From: Clostridiales bacterium
GTDB taxonomy: Bacteria > Bacillota > Clostridia > Oscillospirales > Acutalibacteraceae
Direction: 5' to 3'
Assembly (NCBI GenBank): GCA_019415945.1
Contig: DXYF01000016.1
Location: 62,001-126,000, forward strand
DNA length: 64,000 nt
Both the position numbers and the translations under genes were made by a program. Under the pieces are notes generated by a model that saw only the letters and a list, made by a program, of their open reading frames with translations, was not told the origin of the DNA and searched no databases. Shown one piece after another: positions 34,859 through 44,020 of this stretch. Each line of letters begins with the position of its first letter. Within the stretch, counting starts at the first letter, position 1.

Positions 34859-36921
34859 TACTTACCAACAAGTTTCGAGCAGAATACAACTATGAAAATA
34901 TAGAAAGGGATTTTGACATTTACTTTGTCAAAGGCACAACAGGTTTATACAATACAAATATCCTTGATATTCCTACCGCTGAATACAAAGCACTTGCAGT
35001 GCAACATTCTTTTGGAAAAGAAGCACTTGTTCTTTTTCAAAAAGGCAAAGAATATAATCTCAATTTTAGCAGAAAGATAAAAGAGCAGTATCCAAATGTT
35101 GCCGTAGAAAAAATCAATGTTCTGGATAAGGCTGAAAGAAACAGGGTTTTCTATTATAATGACAGACTTCTTGCACAACTGCTTATAAACTCTATGAAAA
35201 CTCCTAAAGGCGAGTTGTTCTCCTATAATAATCTTACAGGTAAGTTATACTATGGCGACAGCACATCCCCGATAAGAGACAAATCAACTAAAGAAATATA
35301 TATGTTCCGATTCCTCCAGATTTCACTTAAGCCGGGAATGTACTTAACCCTTGATGTCAAGACATTCAGGAAAAACAGTTATTCAAAACAGGGCAGTTTC
35401 TACATAATAGACGCCGAAACAGGAGCTTTCAGAAAAAAACTGAAAAGTGACAAAGTTGACCTGAAGGACACCTTTGCGCCGGGTTCATATAAAAATTCCC
35501 ACAATACGGTAGAATTTTTATGTTATGAAAACCCAGAAAAATTTTCCAGAAGCAAACTGGGTATAATGAATAAGTTTCTTGAAGATGTAAAGCTAAAACT
35601 GTCTGATTACTTAACACTTGAATATGACTCATACGATGCTGCTGATAAAACGGAAATTAAAAAAAGCAAAAAGACTGAAATCAGCGTAGAAGAATTCGGA
35701 AAAATGCTTAGTGAAAAAGACATTACCATATCCGACTACTGCAAGGACAAACAGTCCGAATCAATGCTTGACAGCATTGTTCGCATTCTTGAAAGTGATT
35801 ACAATATACACCCTCTGATAGATACAACCTCAGAAAGCGGTTACAATATCCGTATTATCTATGGTGAGGAATACTATGAAAATAATAAGTTACCGGACCC
35901 ACACAAAGATGATAACAACGGTCTGATTGTTCAACATATTATAGTTGAAAACCATAGCGAGGAAAAATTAAAAAACATGGTAAAAAAGGTAGTCCAGGAA
36001 TTAATAATTAAAGGGGATATTTATAGTCGTAAACTCTCTATTTATGATTGGACACAACTAAAGACAGACAAAACCTGGTCGTTTGTAACAAGAGAAAAGA
36101 TAGAAGGATATACATACCCTGATTCTCACTTTGAATACAATATGATGACAGTAACACCAACAGGTGATTTGAATTTTGAAACCTTTAATGATATTGAACC
36201 CACAGAAAGTACTGATAAAGAACGAATAATGCTTATGTATTCAGAATACAACAAAGAAAACAGCAGGGTATGTAACAGTGTTGAAGGTCTTGTGTTTTCT
36301 GATATTAATAATATACACGCAATTGTGAGGACCTGCGAATTTACCATTCCTGACATTTACAAACTCAACATGGCACTTAAAGAAACCAACCCAAACACAG
36401 CAGTACGAAAAGAAAATCTAATTAATATGATTAATGCATTTTCATCAGAATATCCACAGTACGCTGATGAAACAAACAATCTTATAGCAATTATAAGAGA
36501 GCAGCAACCTATTCTTACAAAGTATGAAATTCGCAGATTTATGAATATGCAAAAAAAGTATGCTATTGATCTAAATCAGTATATGCGCGATAAATATGGT
36601 GTGTGGATGCATCCGAGAATCAAAAGTCTAAAAAATGACGAATACCTTATGAGTAATATCGTAAATATATGCTGTTTTAAAAAGGATTTTGTTCTTGAAG
36701 AGGGTGAAGAAGTGTACTATTATGCAGGAGAAAAATCGCTTAGAAGATCCGGTGTCAGCAGAGCTTGTATTATTCGTAAAATAATATCAGAAAAGAAAAT
36801 GGAATTCAAGGACCTGCTACCACTTCTCTCCGTTGAATTTGTACGCAACGGTCAATATACCGTTGTACCTTTCCCATTCAAATATCTGCGAGAATATATA
36901 AAAATCAGCAAAAACATATAG
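34855..36921 (+). CDS. Unrecognised 688-residue protein, partner of the helicase-nuclease
   Basis: ATGA overlap with the helicase gene shows translational coupling. I recognise no domain. Visible features: an N-terminal beta-rich part with FSYNNLTGKLYYGDS and FLQISLKPGMYLTLDVKTFR; an acidic-basic linker near KTEIKKSKKTEISVEE; a central YNIRIIYGEEYYENN followed by LIVQHIIVEN; and a C-terminal DKYGVWMHPRIKSLKNDEYL. The layout (N-terminal beta domain, linker, alpha/beta core) is loosely reminiscent of Argonaute/PIWI-like proteins, but I cannot point to catalytic residues and give that idea low weight. It is the last gene before attR. Confidence 0.7.
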   Translation: MILTNKFRAEYNYENIERDFDIYFVKGTTGLYNTNILDIPTAEYKALAVQHSFGKEALVLFQKGKEYNLNFSRKIKEQYPNVAVEKINVLDKAERNRVFYYNDRLLAQLLINSMKTPKGELFSYNNLTGKLYYGDSTSPIRDKSTKEIYMFRFLQISLKPGMYLTLDVKTFRKNSYSKQGSFYIIDAETGAFRKKLKSDKVDLKDTFAPGSYKNSHNTVEFLCYENPEKFSRSKLGIMNKFLEDVKLKLSDYLTLEYDSYDAADKTEIKKSKKTEISVEEFGKMLSEKDITISDYCKDKQSESMLDSIVRILESDYNIHPLIDTTSESGYNIRIIYGEEYYENNKLPDPHKDDNNGLIVQHIIVENHSEEKLKNMVKKVVQELIIKGDIYSRKLSIYDWTQLKTDKTWSFVTREKIEGYTYPDSHFEYNMMTVTPTGDLNFETFNDIEPTESTDKERIMLMYSEYNKENSRVCNSVEGLVFSDINNIHAIVRTCEFTIPDIYKLNMALKETNPNTAVRKENLINMINAFSSEYPQYADETNNLIAIIREQQPILTKYEIRRFMNMQKKYAIDLNQYMRDKYGVWMHPRIKSLKNDEYLMSNIVNICCFKKDFVLEEGEEVYYYAGEKSLRRSGVSRACIIRKIISEKKMEFKDLLPLLSVEFVRNGQYTVVPFPFKYLREYIKISKNI

Positions 36922-37239
36922 TTTAATATACTGAAAAAATAAAACGAATCTGTTTCCGCTTTGTATTCTTTGTTTACAGCGGCGCAAAATTTGAGTTATG
37001 AATTGATTGACAGATTGATTTTAGCATGTTACCATACACTGCAATAAAGGATGTTATTTTAACATACCGTCAGCATTTGAAATTTCTATAGAATAAAAAA
37101 GTCATCAGCTATTATATTGTAAGCTTAAAAATACCAATAGCATCAAAAAAGCATCAAAACCACGAAAATGTAATTTTGATGCTATGAATTTGGCTTAAAT
37201 AGTGGCTTGTCTATGCAGTTTTGAGCTTTCAACAGTCGT
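36922..37239. other. Non-coding end of the mobile element with repeat cluster
   Basis: About 320 bases without a gene between the last cargo gene and attR. AGCATCAAAA occurs at 37139-37148 and 37150-37159 as direct repeats, and inverted at 37174-37183. These lie 57-100 bases inside attR, where integrase or excisionase arm sites are expected. Confidence 0.5.
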
Positions 37240-37283
37240 TCCAAAACCGCGTGCCGAGGGTTCGAGTCCTTCTGCCCCTGCCA
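37240..37283 (+). repeat. attR: 3' fragment of tRNA-Trp
   Basis: Forty-four bases identical to 6933-6976 except one position. No acceptor 5' strand, D arm or anticodon 5' stem precedes it, so it is not a functional tRNA. It marks the right end of the integrated element. Confidence 0.9.
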
Positions 37284-37289
37284 AACATT

Positions 37290-37318
37290 AAGGTTACTGA
37301 ATTGCAGTAACCTTTTTT
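37290..37318 (+). terminator. Probable original terminator of tRNA-Trp
   Basis: AAGGTTACTG pairs with CAGTAACCTT, then a T6 run. It lies 6 bases after the tRNA fragment and was probably the tRNA terminator before integration. Confidence 0.8.
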
Positions 37319-37838
37319 ATTTTACAAGCGTTAAAAATGTATCAGAAGAAGGACTTAGCGAAAGCGTTAATGAAGCTTTTTCGCTTGCAACACACCGCAA
37401 CATGCCAGAGCTTATCTTCCATTTTTATGACCACATTCTACCTCTGCCAATAAAAAACAGCTTAACACTGCGTTTAAGCCGTTTTTGCTATACTTTGCTA
37501 TACAAGATTATATGCAGTAAATCTTTATAACCGCTTTTAATACTGAAGTACTGTTTTAAATAGCTGAAACGGTATTAATAATACCACTCTGTCAATTTAC
37601 CACATTATTAACACAACATTATTTATCTTAAAAATATATAAAAAGCTTTGAAGAAAATTATATTCTCCAAAGCTTTTTCTCTATTTACAGCGTAACCGAT
37701 TTTGATAAAAAAAATAATATTGTGATATATAATTCTATTTCATTGAATGGCAATTAATGTAGTTTAAACGGCAAGTTGTGTCACAATATATTGAATAATC
37801 GAGCAATTTATAATATATTATTTACGGACGGTGATGAT
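37319..37838. other. Intergenic region right of attR
   Basis: About 520 bases with no convincing gene. An open stretch near 37330-37530 translates to NVSEEGLSESVNEAFSLAT and beyond but lacks a start site and family resemblance. A hairpin, AAAAGCTTTG (37641-37650) with CAAAGCTTTTT (37668-37678), followed by CT, looks like a terminator. The last 100 bases should hold the LytTR promoter. Confidence 0.4.
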
Positions 37839-38279
37839 GTGAAGATCGATATTAAAACAGATAAAAATATTAAAGAAACCGAAATTTCAATTACCTGCAA
37901 AAAGATTACTCCTGAAATAGACAGAATCGTATCAGCGGCGATGATAATCAATAAACAAATCACAGTTAAAATAAAAAATGAAACTCTGCTTATTAATCTC
38001 GATCAGATTTATTACATTGAGTCCATAGACAGAAAATGCTTTATTTATTCTCGAGACACGGTATATGAATCAAAATCAAAATTATATGAACTGGAAGAAC
38101 AGCTTAAGCAATACGGTTTTTTCAGAGTAAGTAAATCCTGCCTTGTAAACATAGATATGATTAAAAGCCTGAAAGCTGAAATAAACCGAAAAATCAGAAT
38201 CACTCTTAATAACGGCGAACAGTTGATTTGTTCTCGTCAGTATGCAGAAAACTTCAAAAGGATAATGGGGGTAAAGTAA
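37839..38279 (+). CDS. LytTR-domain transcriptional regulator
   Basis: A 146-residue LytTR DNA-binding protein without a receiver domain. GTG 37839 (VKIDIKTDKNIKETEISI) is chosen because it matches the usual start and length of the stand-alone family and has GGTGAT upstream; the frame is open to 37776. The LytTR domain has IYYIESIDRKCFIYSRD, LEEQLKQYGFFRVSKSCLVN and NNGEQLICSRQYAENFK. Such regulators pair with DUF3021 membrane proteins and control adjacent ABC exporters. Confidence 0.85.
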   Translation: MKIDIKTDKNIKETEISITCKKITPEIDRIVSAAMIINKQITVKIKNETLLINLDQIYYIESIDRKCFIYSRDTVYESKSKLYELEEQLKQYGFFRVSKSCLVNIDMIKSLKAEINRKIRITLNNGEQLICSRQYAENFKRIMGVK

Positions 38280-38280
38280 G

Positions 38281-38766
38281 ATGGAAGAAAAGAAAACGAT
38301 ATTTTCATACATAGGTCAAGCATTTACAATATTCGGAATAACAACTCTTATTCTTTGCATATTAAGCCTGCTTTTCGGAGAGGATGGCAAAGATATTTCA
38401 TCCTTATTTCAACTCGGAACAAATGGACTTACTTTAAAAACTTTATTTGAATTTTTGGGAGTTTCAATTGCAATCACCCTGTTAAGATTTTTGTTTTTTA
38501 CAGATGTAATTATCAAACGAATGTCAATTTTACTTCGTACAGCTTCAATGATTATCTGCGTAATAGGAATACTTGCCGTATGCATCCGGCTGTTTAAATG
38601 GTTTCCTATTGACAATATTATTGCGTGGCTGATGTTTTTTATAAGCTTTGGAATCTGTTTTGCAGTAAGCTTGGCTGTTACATCAATAAAAGAGAGAATA
38701 GAAAACAAAAATTTAAATGACGCATTATTGAGACTGAAGGAGAATTATAAAAATGAAAGTAATTGA
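38281..38766 (+). CDS. DUF3021 membrane protein
   Basis: A 161-residue protein with four hydrophobic segments (FTIFGITTLILCILSLLF, FLGVSIAITLLRFLFF, SMIICVIGILAVCIRLF, MFFISFGICFAVSLAV) and a charged C-terminal tail. It starts 2 bases after the LytTR gene, a typical LytTR-DUF3021 pair. DUF3021 proteins are thought to modulate the activity of their LytTR partner. It overlaps the ABC gene by 14 bases. Confidence 0.82.
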   Translation: MEEKKTIFSYIGQAFTIFGITTLILCILSLLFGEDGKDISSLFQLGTNGLTLKTLFEFLGVSIAITLLRFLFFTDVIIKRMSILLRTASMIICVIGILAVCIRLFKWFPIDNIIAWLMFFISFGICFAVSLAVTSIKERIENKNLNDALLRLKENYKNESN

Positions 38767-39601
38767 AACTTTCAATATTTCAAAACAATACAGGAACACT
38801 ACGGTACTTGACAAGATTAATTTAGAAGCAGGTAAAGGCGAAATAGTAGGAGTTTTAGGACCGTCAGGAGCAGGAAAGACCACGCTTATCAATATACTTA
38901 CAGGGCAGATTAGGGCGGACGGCGGCGATGCATATATTCTTGAAACTTCCTGCGTAAATCTTGACTGCAAAATATATTCAAAAATCGGAATAATGATGGA
39001 CAGCTTTGGGCTTTATGAAAGACTTTCTGTGTATGAAAACCTTAAATTCTACTCGCAAATTTTTAGAATTTCATCAAACAGAATTGAATATGTGCTAAAC
39101 AAAACAGGTTTGTACGGTGCAAGAAAAACTTTGGTGCAAAATCTCTCAAAAGGTATGAAAGCAAGACTTAATCTTGCAAGGGCATTTCTCAAGGAAGCAG
39201 AGCTGTTGTTTCTTGATGAACCTACCTCCGGACTTGATCCTCAGACAGCACAGCATATTCACGGTCTTATTCAAGAAGAAAAGCAGAAAGGTACTACTGT
39301 ATTTCTTACTACGCATAATATGCATGAAGCAGAAAAGCTTTGCGACAATATTGCTTTATTATGTGACGGAAAAATCGTTGAGTATGGGAATCCTCAGAAA
39401 ATTTGTTCAAAATACAATTATATGAATGTTATTGATATTACCCTTAAAAACGGAGAAAAAATCAGCCTTCCAAATTCCCCAAAATCATCTGATAAAATCA
39501 AACAGCTTGTTGAATCTGAAAGCATTAAGTCGATTCACTCGTCAGAGCCTAATCTTGAAAATGTATTTCTGCTTCTTACAGGAAAGGTACTTAAACAATG
39601 A
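38753..39601 (+). CDS. ABC transporter ATP-binding protein
   Basis: A 282-residue ABC ATPase of the CcmA/bacitracin-type drug or peptide exporter group. Walker A GPSGAGKTTLINIL (about 34-47), signature NLSKGMKARLNLARAF (about 128-143), Walker B ELLFLDEPTSGLDP, and H-loop TTHNMHEAEK. ATG overlaps the DUF3021 gene and the stop overlaps the permease start, so the four genes form one operon. Likely substrates are antimicrobial peptides or lipids, by analogy. Confidence 0.9.
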   Translation: MKVIETFNISKQYRNTTVLDKINLEAGKGEIVGVLGPSGAGKTTLINILTGQIRADGGDAYILETSCVNLDCKIYSKIGIMMDSFGLYERLSVYENLKFYSQIFRISSNRIEYVLNKTGLYGARKTLVQNLSKGMKARLNLARAFLKEAELLFLDEPTSGLDPQTAQHIHGLIQEEKQKGTTVFLTTHNMHEAEKLCDNIALLCDGKIVEYGNPQKICSKYNYMNVIDITLKNGEKISLPNSPKSSDKIKQLVESESIKSIHSSEPNLENVFLLLTGKVLKQ

Positions 39602-40290
39602 AAAATATTTTATTTATATTCAGAAAACAGCTAAAAGATACTCTTAAGAATAAAGCAATTCTCATTCAGTTCATTATGCATCCTTTAATTGCTGCAGTAA
39701 TGACGCTTTCGGTACATATCGAAAATATGCCGGAGAACTTTTTTGTCTACCTCTTCTCTCCGATGTACATAACTATGGCACCGATCGTAAGTATGTCATC
39801 AATCATAGCAGAAGAAAAAGAAAAAAACACACTCAGGGTTTTGCTTATGTCAAATGTAAAATCTTATGAATATTTTATCGGTATAGGCGGGTACATTTTT
39901 CTGATTTGTATGTTAGGGGCAGCAGTATTCTGTGTGCTTGGAAAATTTACAGGAATTGAAATTCTGTATTTTATGGGAATTATGGCTGTTGGTATTTTAA
40001 CATCAATAGTAATAGGAGGTACAATAGGCACTGCAAGCAAAAATCAGATCTTGAATACTTCAATAACTATGCCTGTTATGCTTGTGTTATCATTTGTCCC
40101 TATGCTCTCTCAGTTTAATGATGTAATAAATAATGCAGGCAGAGTGCTGTATTCACAGCAGATTTTTAATCTTATAAATCACACATCAACCCTTGATTTT
40201 AAATGTGAAAGCATAATTATTATCGTAGTAAATATTCTTATTTCGGCAATACTGTTTGCAGTACTTTACAGAAAGAGCAAATTTGCATAA
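39598..40290 (+). CDS. ABC-2 type permease
   Basis: A 230-residue membrane protein with about six hydrophobic segments, including FIMHPLIAAVMTLSV, YIFLICMLGAAVFCVL and IIIIVVNILISAILFAVLY. The motif IIAEEKEKNTLRVLLMS is a hallmark of ABC-2 permeases. It overlaps the ATPase stop by 4 bases. It is somewhat short for the family but complete. The operon ends at the palindrome 40331-40368. Confidence 0.88.
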   Translation: MKNILFIFRKQLKDTLKNKAILIQFIMHPLIAAVMTLSVHIENMPENFFVYLFSPMYITMAPIVSMSSIIAEEKEKNTLRVLLMSNVKSYEYFIGIGGYIFLICMLGAAVFCVLGKFTGIEILYFMGIMAVGILTSIVIGGTIGTASKNQILNTSITMPVMLVLSFVPMLSQFNDVINNAGRVLYSQQIFNLINHTSTLDFKCESIIIIVVNILISAILFAVLYRKSKFA

Positions 40291-40330
40291 ACTATATTTA
40301 AAGTCTTATCTTTGCCCACAGTGCAGCAAA

Positions 40331-40368
40331 AAACATCGGATTTGAAATAAATTTCAAGTCCGATGTTT
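40331..40368. terminator. Bidirectional terminator between convergent operons
   Basis: AAACATCGGA (40331-40340) pairs with TCCGATGTTT (40359-40368); the interior TTGAAAT/ATTTCAA continues the stem. It separates the ABC operon from the convergent helicase operon. The following 170 bases show no gene. Confidence 0.7.
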
Positions 40369-40538
40369 CATTATAGCGTAATATACACCTCACACCCGTC
40401 TGTTATGCAGTTAAACTGTGTTAAATATCTTTTTACAAAACACAGTACCGTCACCCTATAATCTGCCGCAATAACAAATTTGCTGCAAGAAATACGATAT
40501 TTAGGTCTGATAAAAAAGTGTTTTGTCCTTCAGTACAT

Positions 40539-42701
40539 TTAATAATCTATGTTTTGCTGCATATCTAAAACATCTATATAATCCTCAATGTACTCTCTTT
40601 TTAGTAAAGATTTTTCAATAAAACGATCGAATTTTCCGTTTAATTCAATATCTTGTACTATTTGAAAATTTGCTTTATTAATTTGTGTGTTTTTTATTTT
40701 ACTATAAGCTGAATTAATCTTTTGAAAATCGCAATTTTCACTGAATTTAAGATATAACGGCAAACTTGAAATATATTGAATATTACATTCAAAACCTTCA
40801 GAAATAAAATAATAGTAAAAAGCAAGCATTGCTTTAGAACCCAGCCAAGGAAACAACCCTAAAGTATTATCCGAGAATACCACAATATGATTATCTGACA
40901 AACCGAATTCACAAAATTCAAATCTATTTTCTGTTAACAGCTTTTTTGCACTAACACTTAAATAAGAATAAATATTATCACAAAGTAAAACCTCTTTTAT
41001 TTTCTTCATTAATTTGGTTTGTATAATAGTGTTACAAAAAGAAAACCAATTATTTGATGATTTTCCTTTTATTTTTTTTACATATATACAGTTGCTGTTT
41101 TCATCGACATCAATAACTTTCCATGTAAAACCTGCCAGTGCAAAACTTTCCCCTTTAGGGAATTTTATACTTACTGTGCCTATTTCTTCACTGCCATAGC
41201 AAACAGTATATTCAAAAGCCGTAGAAAACACACTGTAGAAATTAAAATTATTTATAATTTTTTCACCTTTAATTCCAACAATCAGAGTATTATTTTCTGT
41301 AACTTCAAGCTGTCCGATATCTATCAAATGAAGAAGAAATTTTCTGTATTCTTGCTGAGTAATGTTTTTAAATACAGACAGTGTAAGAACACTTTGAGCA
41401 AGTGCTGCAGGCGTCATTTCCCCTGCCGAATACATAATACTCATAGTTTGGTGATACAGTACACTGAAAGGACAATGTTCTATATATATCGGTTCAATCC
41501 ATTTTTCGTCAATATACAATTGAATTATTGCTATGCATTTTATAAAATTCCAATTAATTTTTTCAAGAATACTACCATCCATATTATAATTATCCTTGAA
41601 AACAAAATACATTTCCGATTCTAAAGTCTTTCTGCCGCTTCTGCCTAACCTCTGTACAAAGCTTGATACAGAATTCGGACAATCCGTTTGAACAATTCTT
41701 TCAAGATTGCCAACATCTATTCCTAATTCAAGAGTAACTGTAGCACCTATAGTAATAGGACTTTCGGAATTTTTCATTTTTTTCTCGGTGTACTCTCTAA
41801 GCATACCTGAAACATTACCGTGGTGAACCATATAAATGCTATCTGACTTTTTTCTATCGTTAATCGCCTTTAATTCCGCTATATTTTTCTCAACCTCTGC
41901 TTTACTGTTAGAAAATATAATACATCTTTTATTCTTTGTAATACGGTATAGATAATCGTAGTAATCATCGTAATTATCACTTTCATCAACATTATTTTTT
42001 GTTGAAAAAAAATTTACAGATAACCTCACCTTTTTTCCATAAGCATTAACTTTTGGTGTTACACAATTATATGAAGTACCTAAATTAAGCCATTTTTCTG
42101 CACTGGAATAGTCATTCAATGTTGCAGATAACCCAACTCTGCGGGGGATATTATCGGTAAGCCGCTGTATGCGTTCCAAAACAGACAAAAGCTGAATTCC
42201 ACGCGGGCTGTTCATAAAATAGTGAACTTCATCAATCACTATAAATCGTAAATCAGAAAAAAAAGCAACAACATACGGTTTATTTTTCATAATCATTGCT
42301 TCCAATGATTCAGGAGTGGTCTGCATTACCCCTTTAGGTTCTTTCAAAAACTTATTTTTAATATTTTGACTAACATCGCCATGCCACTTGCAAACAGGAA
42401 TATCTGAATACTCCAATAATCCGTTGAGACGCACAAACTGATCATTTATTAGCGCCTTAAGAGGACTTATATACAACACTCCCACGCTTTTTGAAGGTCT
42501 GTTATACAGTTCAGTTAGAATCGGAAGAAAAGCAGCCTCTGTTTTTCCGGAAGCAGTCCCCGAAGAAAGCAATAAATTTGAGTCAGAAGAAAATATCACA
42601 TCACAAGCCGCAATTTGAATACCCCTTATCTCTTCCCAATGATTTTTATAAATATAATCTTGAATAAACGGTGCCAACTTATCATATACTGATCCACTCA
42701 T
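40539..42701 (-). CDS. Lhr/BrxHI-like DEAD/DEAH-box helicase
   Basis: A 720-residue SF2 helicase. Motif I SSGTASGKTEAAFLPILTEL (about 45-64), motif Ia YISPLKALINDQF, motif II FIVIDEVHYFMNSPRG, motif III RVGLSATLND, and C-terminal ATVTLELGIDVGNLERIVQT and SFVQRLGRSGRKT (motif VI). All are intact. The C-terminal 300 residues are poorly conserved and unrecognised. The start overlaps the ATPase stop by 4 bases. Lhr-like helicases (BrxHI) accompany BrxD ATPases in BREX type 2; here the same pairing occurs with a TerB protein. Confidence 0.85.
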   Translation of the reverse strand: MSGSVYDKLAPFIQDYIYKNHWEEIRGIQIAACDVIFSSDSNLLLSSGTASGKTEAAFLPILTELYNRPSKSVGVLYISPLKALINDQFVRLNGLLEYSDIPVCKWHGDVSQNIKNKFLKEPKGVMQTTPESLEAMIMKNKPYVVAFFSDLRFIVIDEVHYFMNSPRGIQLLSVLERIQRLTDNIPRRVGLSATLNDYSSAEKWLNLGTSYNCVTPKVNAYGKKVRLSVNFFSTKNNVDESDNYDDYYDYLYRITKNKRCIIFSNSKAEVEKNIAELKAINDRKKSDSIYMVHHGNVSGMLREYTEKKMKNSESPITIGATVTLELGIDVGNLERIVQTDCPNSVSSFVQRLGRSGRKTLESEMYFVFKDNYNMDGSILEKINWNFIKCIAIIQLYIDEKWIEPIYIEHCPFSVLYHQTMSIMYSAGEMTPAALAQSVLTLSVFKNITQQEYRKFLLHLIDIGQLEVTENNTLIVGIKGEKIINNFNFYSVFSTAFEYTVCYGSEEIGTVSIKFPKGESFALAGFTWKVIDVDENSNCIYVKKIKGKSSNNWFSFCNTIIQTKLMKKIKEVLLCDNIYSYLSVSAKKLLTENRFEFCEFGLSDNHIVVFSDNTLGLFPWLGSKAMLAFYYYFISEGFECNIQYISSLPLYLKFSENCDFQKINSAYSKIKNTQINKANFQIVQDIELNGKFDRFIEKSLLKREYIEDYIDVLDMQQNIDY

Positions 42702-44020
42702 AATACAAACTCCGCAAACTCTTCGTGAATCTCCTCTTCAGTTGTAGTATTTTCTGACAGTGTTACTGATTCATCGCCTAAAATGTCTTTCATTTTCTTA
42801 GTAGGGTTTTGATATAAAATGTTTAATATTTGAATAAAATCTCTTATGACTTCACGAGGCGTTATGTTTTTCCCCGCCCCTATTCTGCCAAACTCCATTT
42901 TTATAAAGCTTATCATTTCTTCTTCTGTTAGCGTCATCTTATATGAATAAAGATCAGAATGAATTTTTGCAATCTTTTCTATTAACACGAATTGCTCCTC
43001 ATAAGATAGCGGTTCAAGTTTAATAATAGGGGAAAGTAAATCATGTGTGGTATTATCAACAAACTTACCCGATTCCAATCTCGATTTTAATACCTCATAA
43101 CTGAAAACACCTCTTCGTTCATCTTCTACACATTGAGGAGTGCCACCCATAATAATACCGAGATATTTTGCTTTTCCCTGCAAAGTATCATTATACATTG
43201 TTAATAGTTTCTCATAATTATACTGGCGAGTAATAGAATTTGGAATCTTATAAATATTTACAAGTTCATCTATAAGCATCAACATTCCCTTATATCCTGC
43301 CATTACAAGAAATATAGAAAAAAGTTTTATGTATTCATACCAATTTTCATCTGAAATCATAGCATTAATACCAAGGTTTGTTTTAACTTCTGTTTTTGTT
43401 TTGTACTCGCCTCTGAACCACTGAAGAACTTTGCTCTTTAAATCATCATTGTCAGTCCTGACTGCTCTCCAATACAGCGAAATTACTTTTGCAAAATCAA
43501 ATCCGTTGACCATTTCCTGAATTTCGTTTATTACTAAAAATATCTTTTTGTCTACCGCTTTTTCAAATTCGTTGCTCTCAATATCAAGATTTTGCTCCTT
43601 TACCACTTCCGCTTTTACAGAATTTATCCATTTTTCCAGTATAAGTGATAATGCTCCGCCGTCAGGTTTAGTTTTTGTGGACATATTTTTTATAAGCTCT
43701 TTAAAAGTAGCTAATCCCTGATTTTTAGTACCCATAAGTCTTCTTTCAGGAGATAAATCGGCATCAATTACAACAAAACCCTTATCCATAACATATGTTC
43801 TTATTGTCTGAAGCAAAAAACTTTTTCCGCTGCCGTACTTACCAACGATAAAACGAAATGTAGCACCACCTTCTTCTATTATTGAAACATCATTCAATAG
43901 TGCTCTAATTTCCGTTTCGCGACCTACTGCAATATATCCTGTACCTACTCTGGGAACAACACCTCCACCCAAAGCATTAATTATAGTCTTAGCGATCCTT
44001 TTAGGTACTTTTTCACTCAT
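42698..44020 (-). CDS. DUF2791-type P-loop ATPase (BrxC/BrxD-like)
   Basis: A 440-residue ATPase. ATG 44020 follows AAGGAGGATAAAT. Residues near the start, RIAKTIINALGGGVVPRVGT and GYIAVGRETEIRALLNDV, are the usual beginning of the DUF2791/BREX ATP-binding family. Walker A is FIVGKYGSGKSFLLQTIRTY; VIDADLSPERRLMG follows; Walker B is GMLMLIDELVNIYKIPN, and IIMGGTPQCVEDERRGVF is the sensor region. It overlaps both neighbours, so all three genes are one operon. Relatives work in BREX as DNA-processing motors. Confidence 0.87.
   Translation of the reverse strand: MSEKVPKRIAKTIINALGGGVVPRVGTGYIAVGRETEIRALLNDVSIIEEGGATFRFIVGKYGSGKSFLLQTIRTYVMDKGFVVIDADLSPERRLMGTKNQGLATFKELIKNMSTKTKPDGGALSLILEKWINSVKAEVVKEQNLDIESNEFEKAVDKKIFLVINEIQEMVNGFDFAKVISLYWRAVRTDNDDLKSKVLQWFRGEYKTKTEVKTNLGINAMISDENWYEYIKLFSIFLVMAGYKGMLMLIDELVNIYKIPNSITRQYNYEKLLTMYNDTLQGKAKYLGIIMGGTPQCVEDERRGVFSYEVLKSRLESGKFVDNTTHDLLSPIIKLEPLSYEEQFVLIEKIAKIHSDLYSYKMTLTEEEMISFIKMEFGRIGAGKNITPREVIRDFIQILNILYQNPTKKMKDILGDESVTLSENTTTEEEIHEEFAEFVL

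Larger units (their letters stand above)
6933..37283. mobile_element. Decayed integrative conjugative element inserted in tRNA-Trp (about 30 kb)
   Basis: Bounded by a 44-bp direct repeat of the tRNA-Trp 3' part. The interior holds a Tn1549/clostridial-ICE-like backbone in minus orientation (CHAP hydrolase, sortase B, VirB4, PrgI, TrbL/VirB6-like, VirB2-like, HTH proteins, DUF6076-like, ParA) interleaved with AT-rich cargo. I find no integrase, relaxase, VirD4/TraG coupling protein or topoisomerase. Several backbone genes are broken. It is most likely a non-autonomous remnant, although it could be mobilised in trans through the att sites. The border assignment is strong; the family assignment is inferred from gene order. 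Confidence 0.8.

Noticed and set aside
34855..36921. Argonaute (pAgo or pPIWI-RE) protein
   Set aside because: I could not identify MID 5'-phosphate residues or an RNase H-like catalytic set. The resemblance is only in general layout, so I left the protein unassigned.
37240..37283. A second tRNA-Trp gene
   Set aside because: Only the 3' 44 bases are present; the acceptor 5' strand, D arm and anticodon 5' stem are missing. It is the attR repeat.
37330..37535. Gene remnant right of attR
   Set aside because: An open frame exists but has no start signal and no recognisable family; listed only as intergenic.
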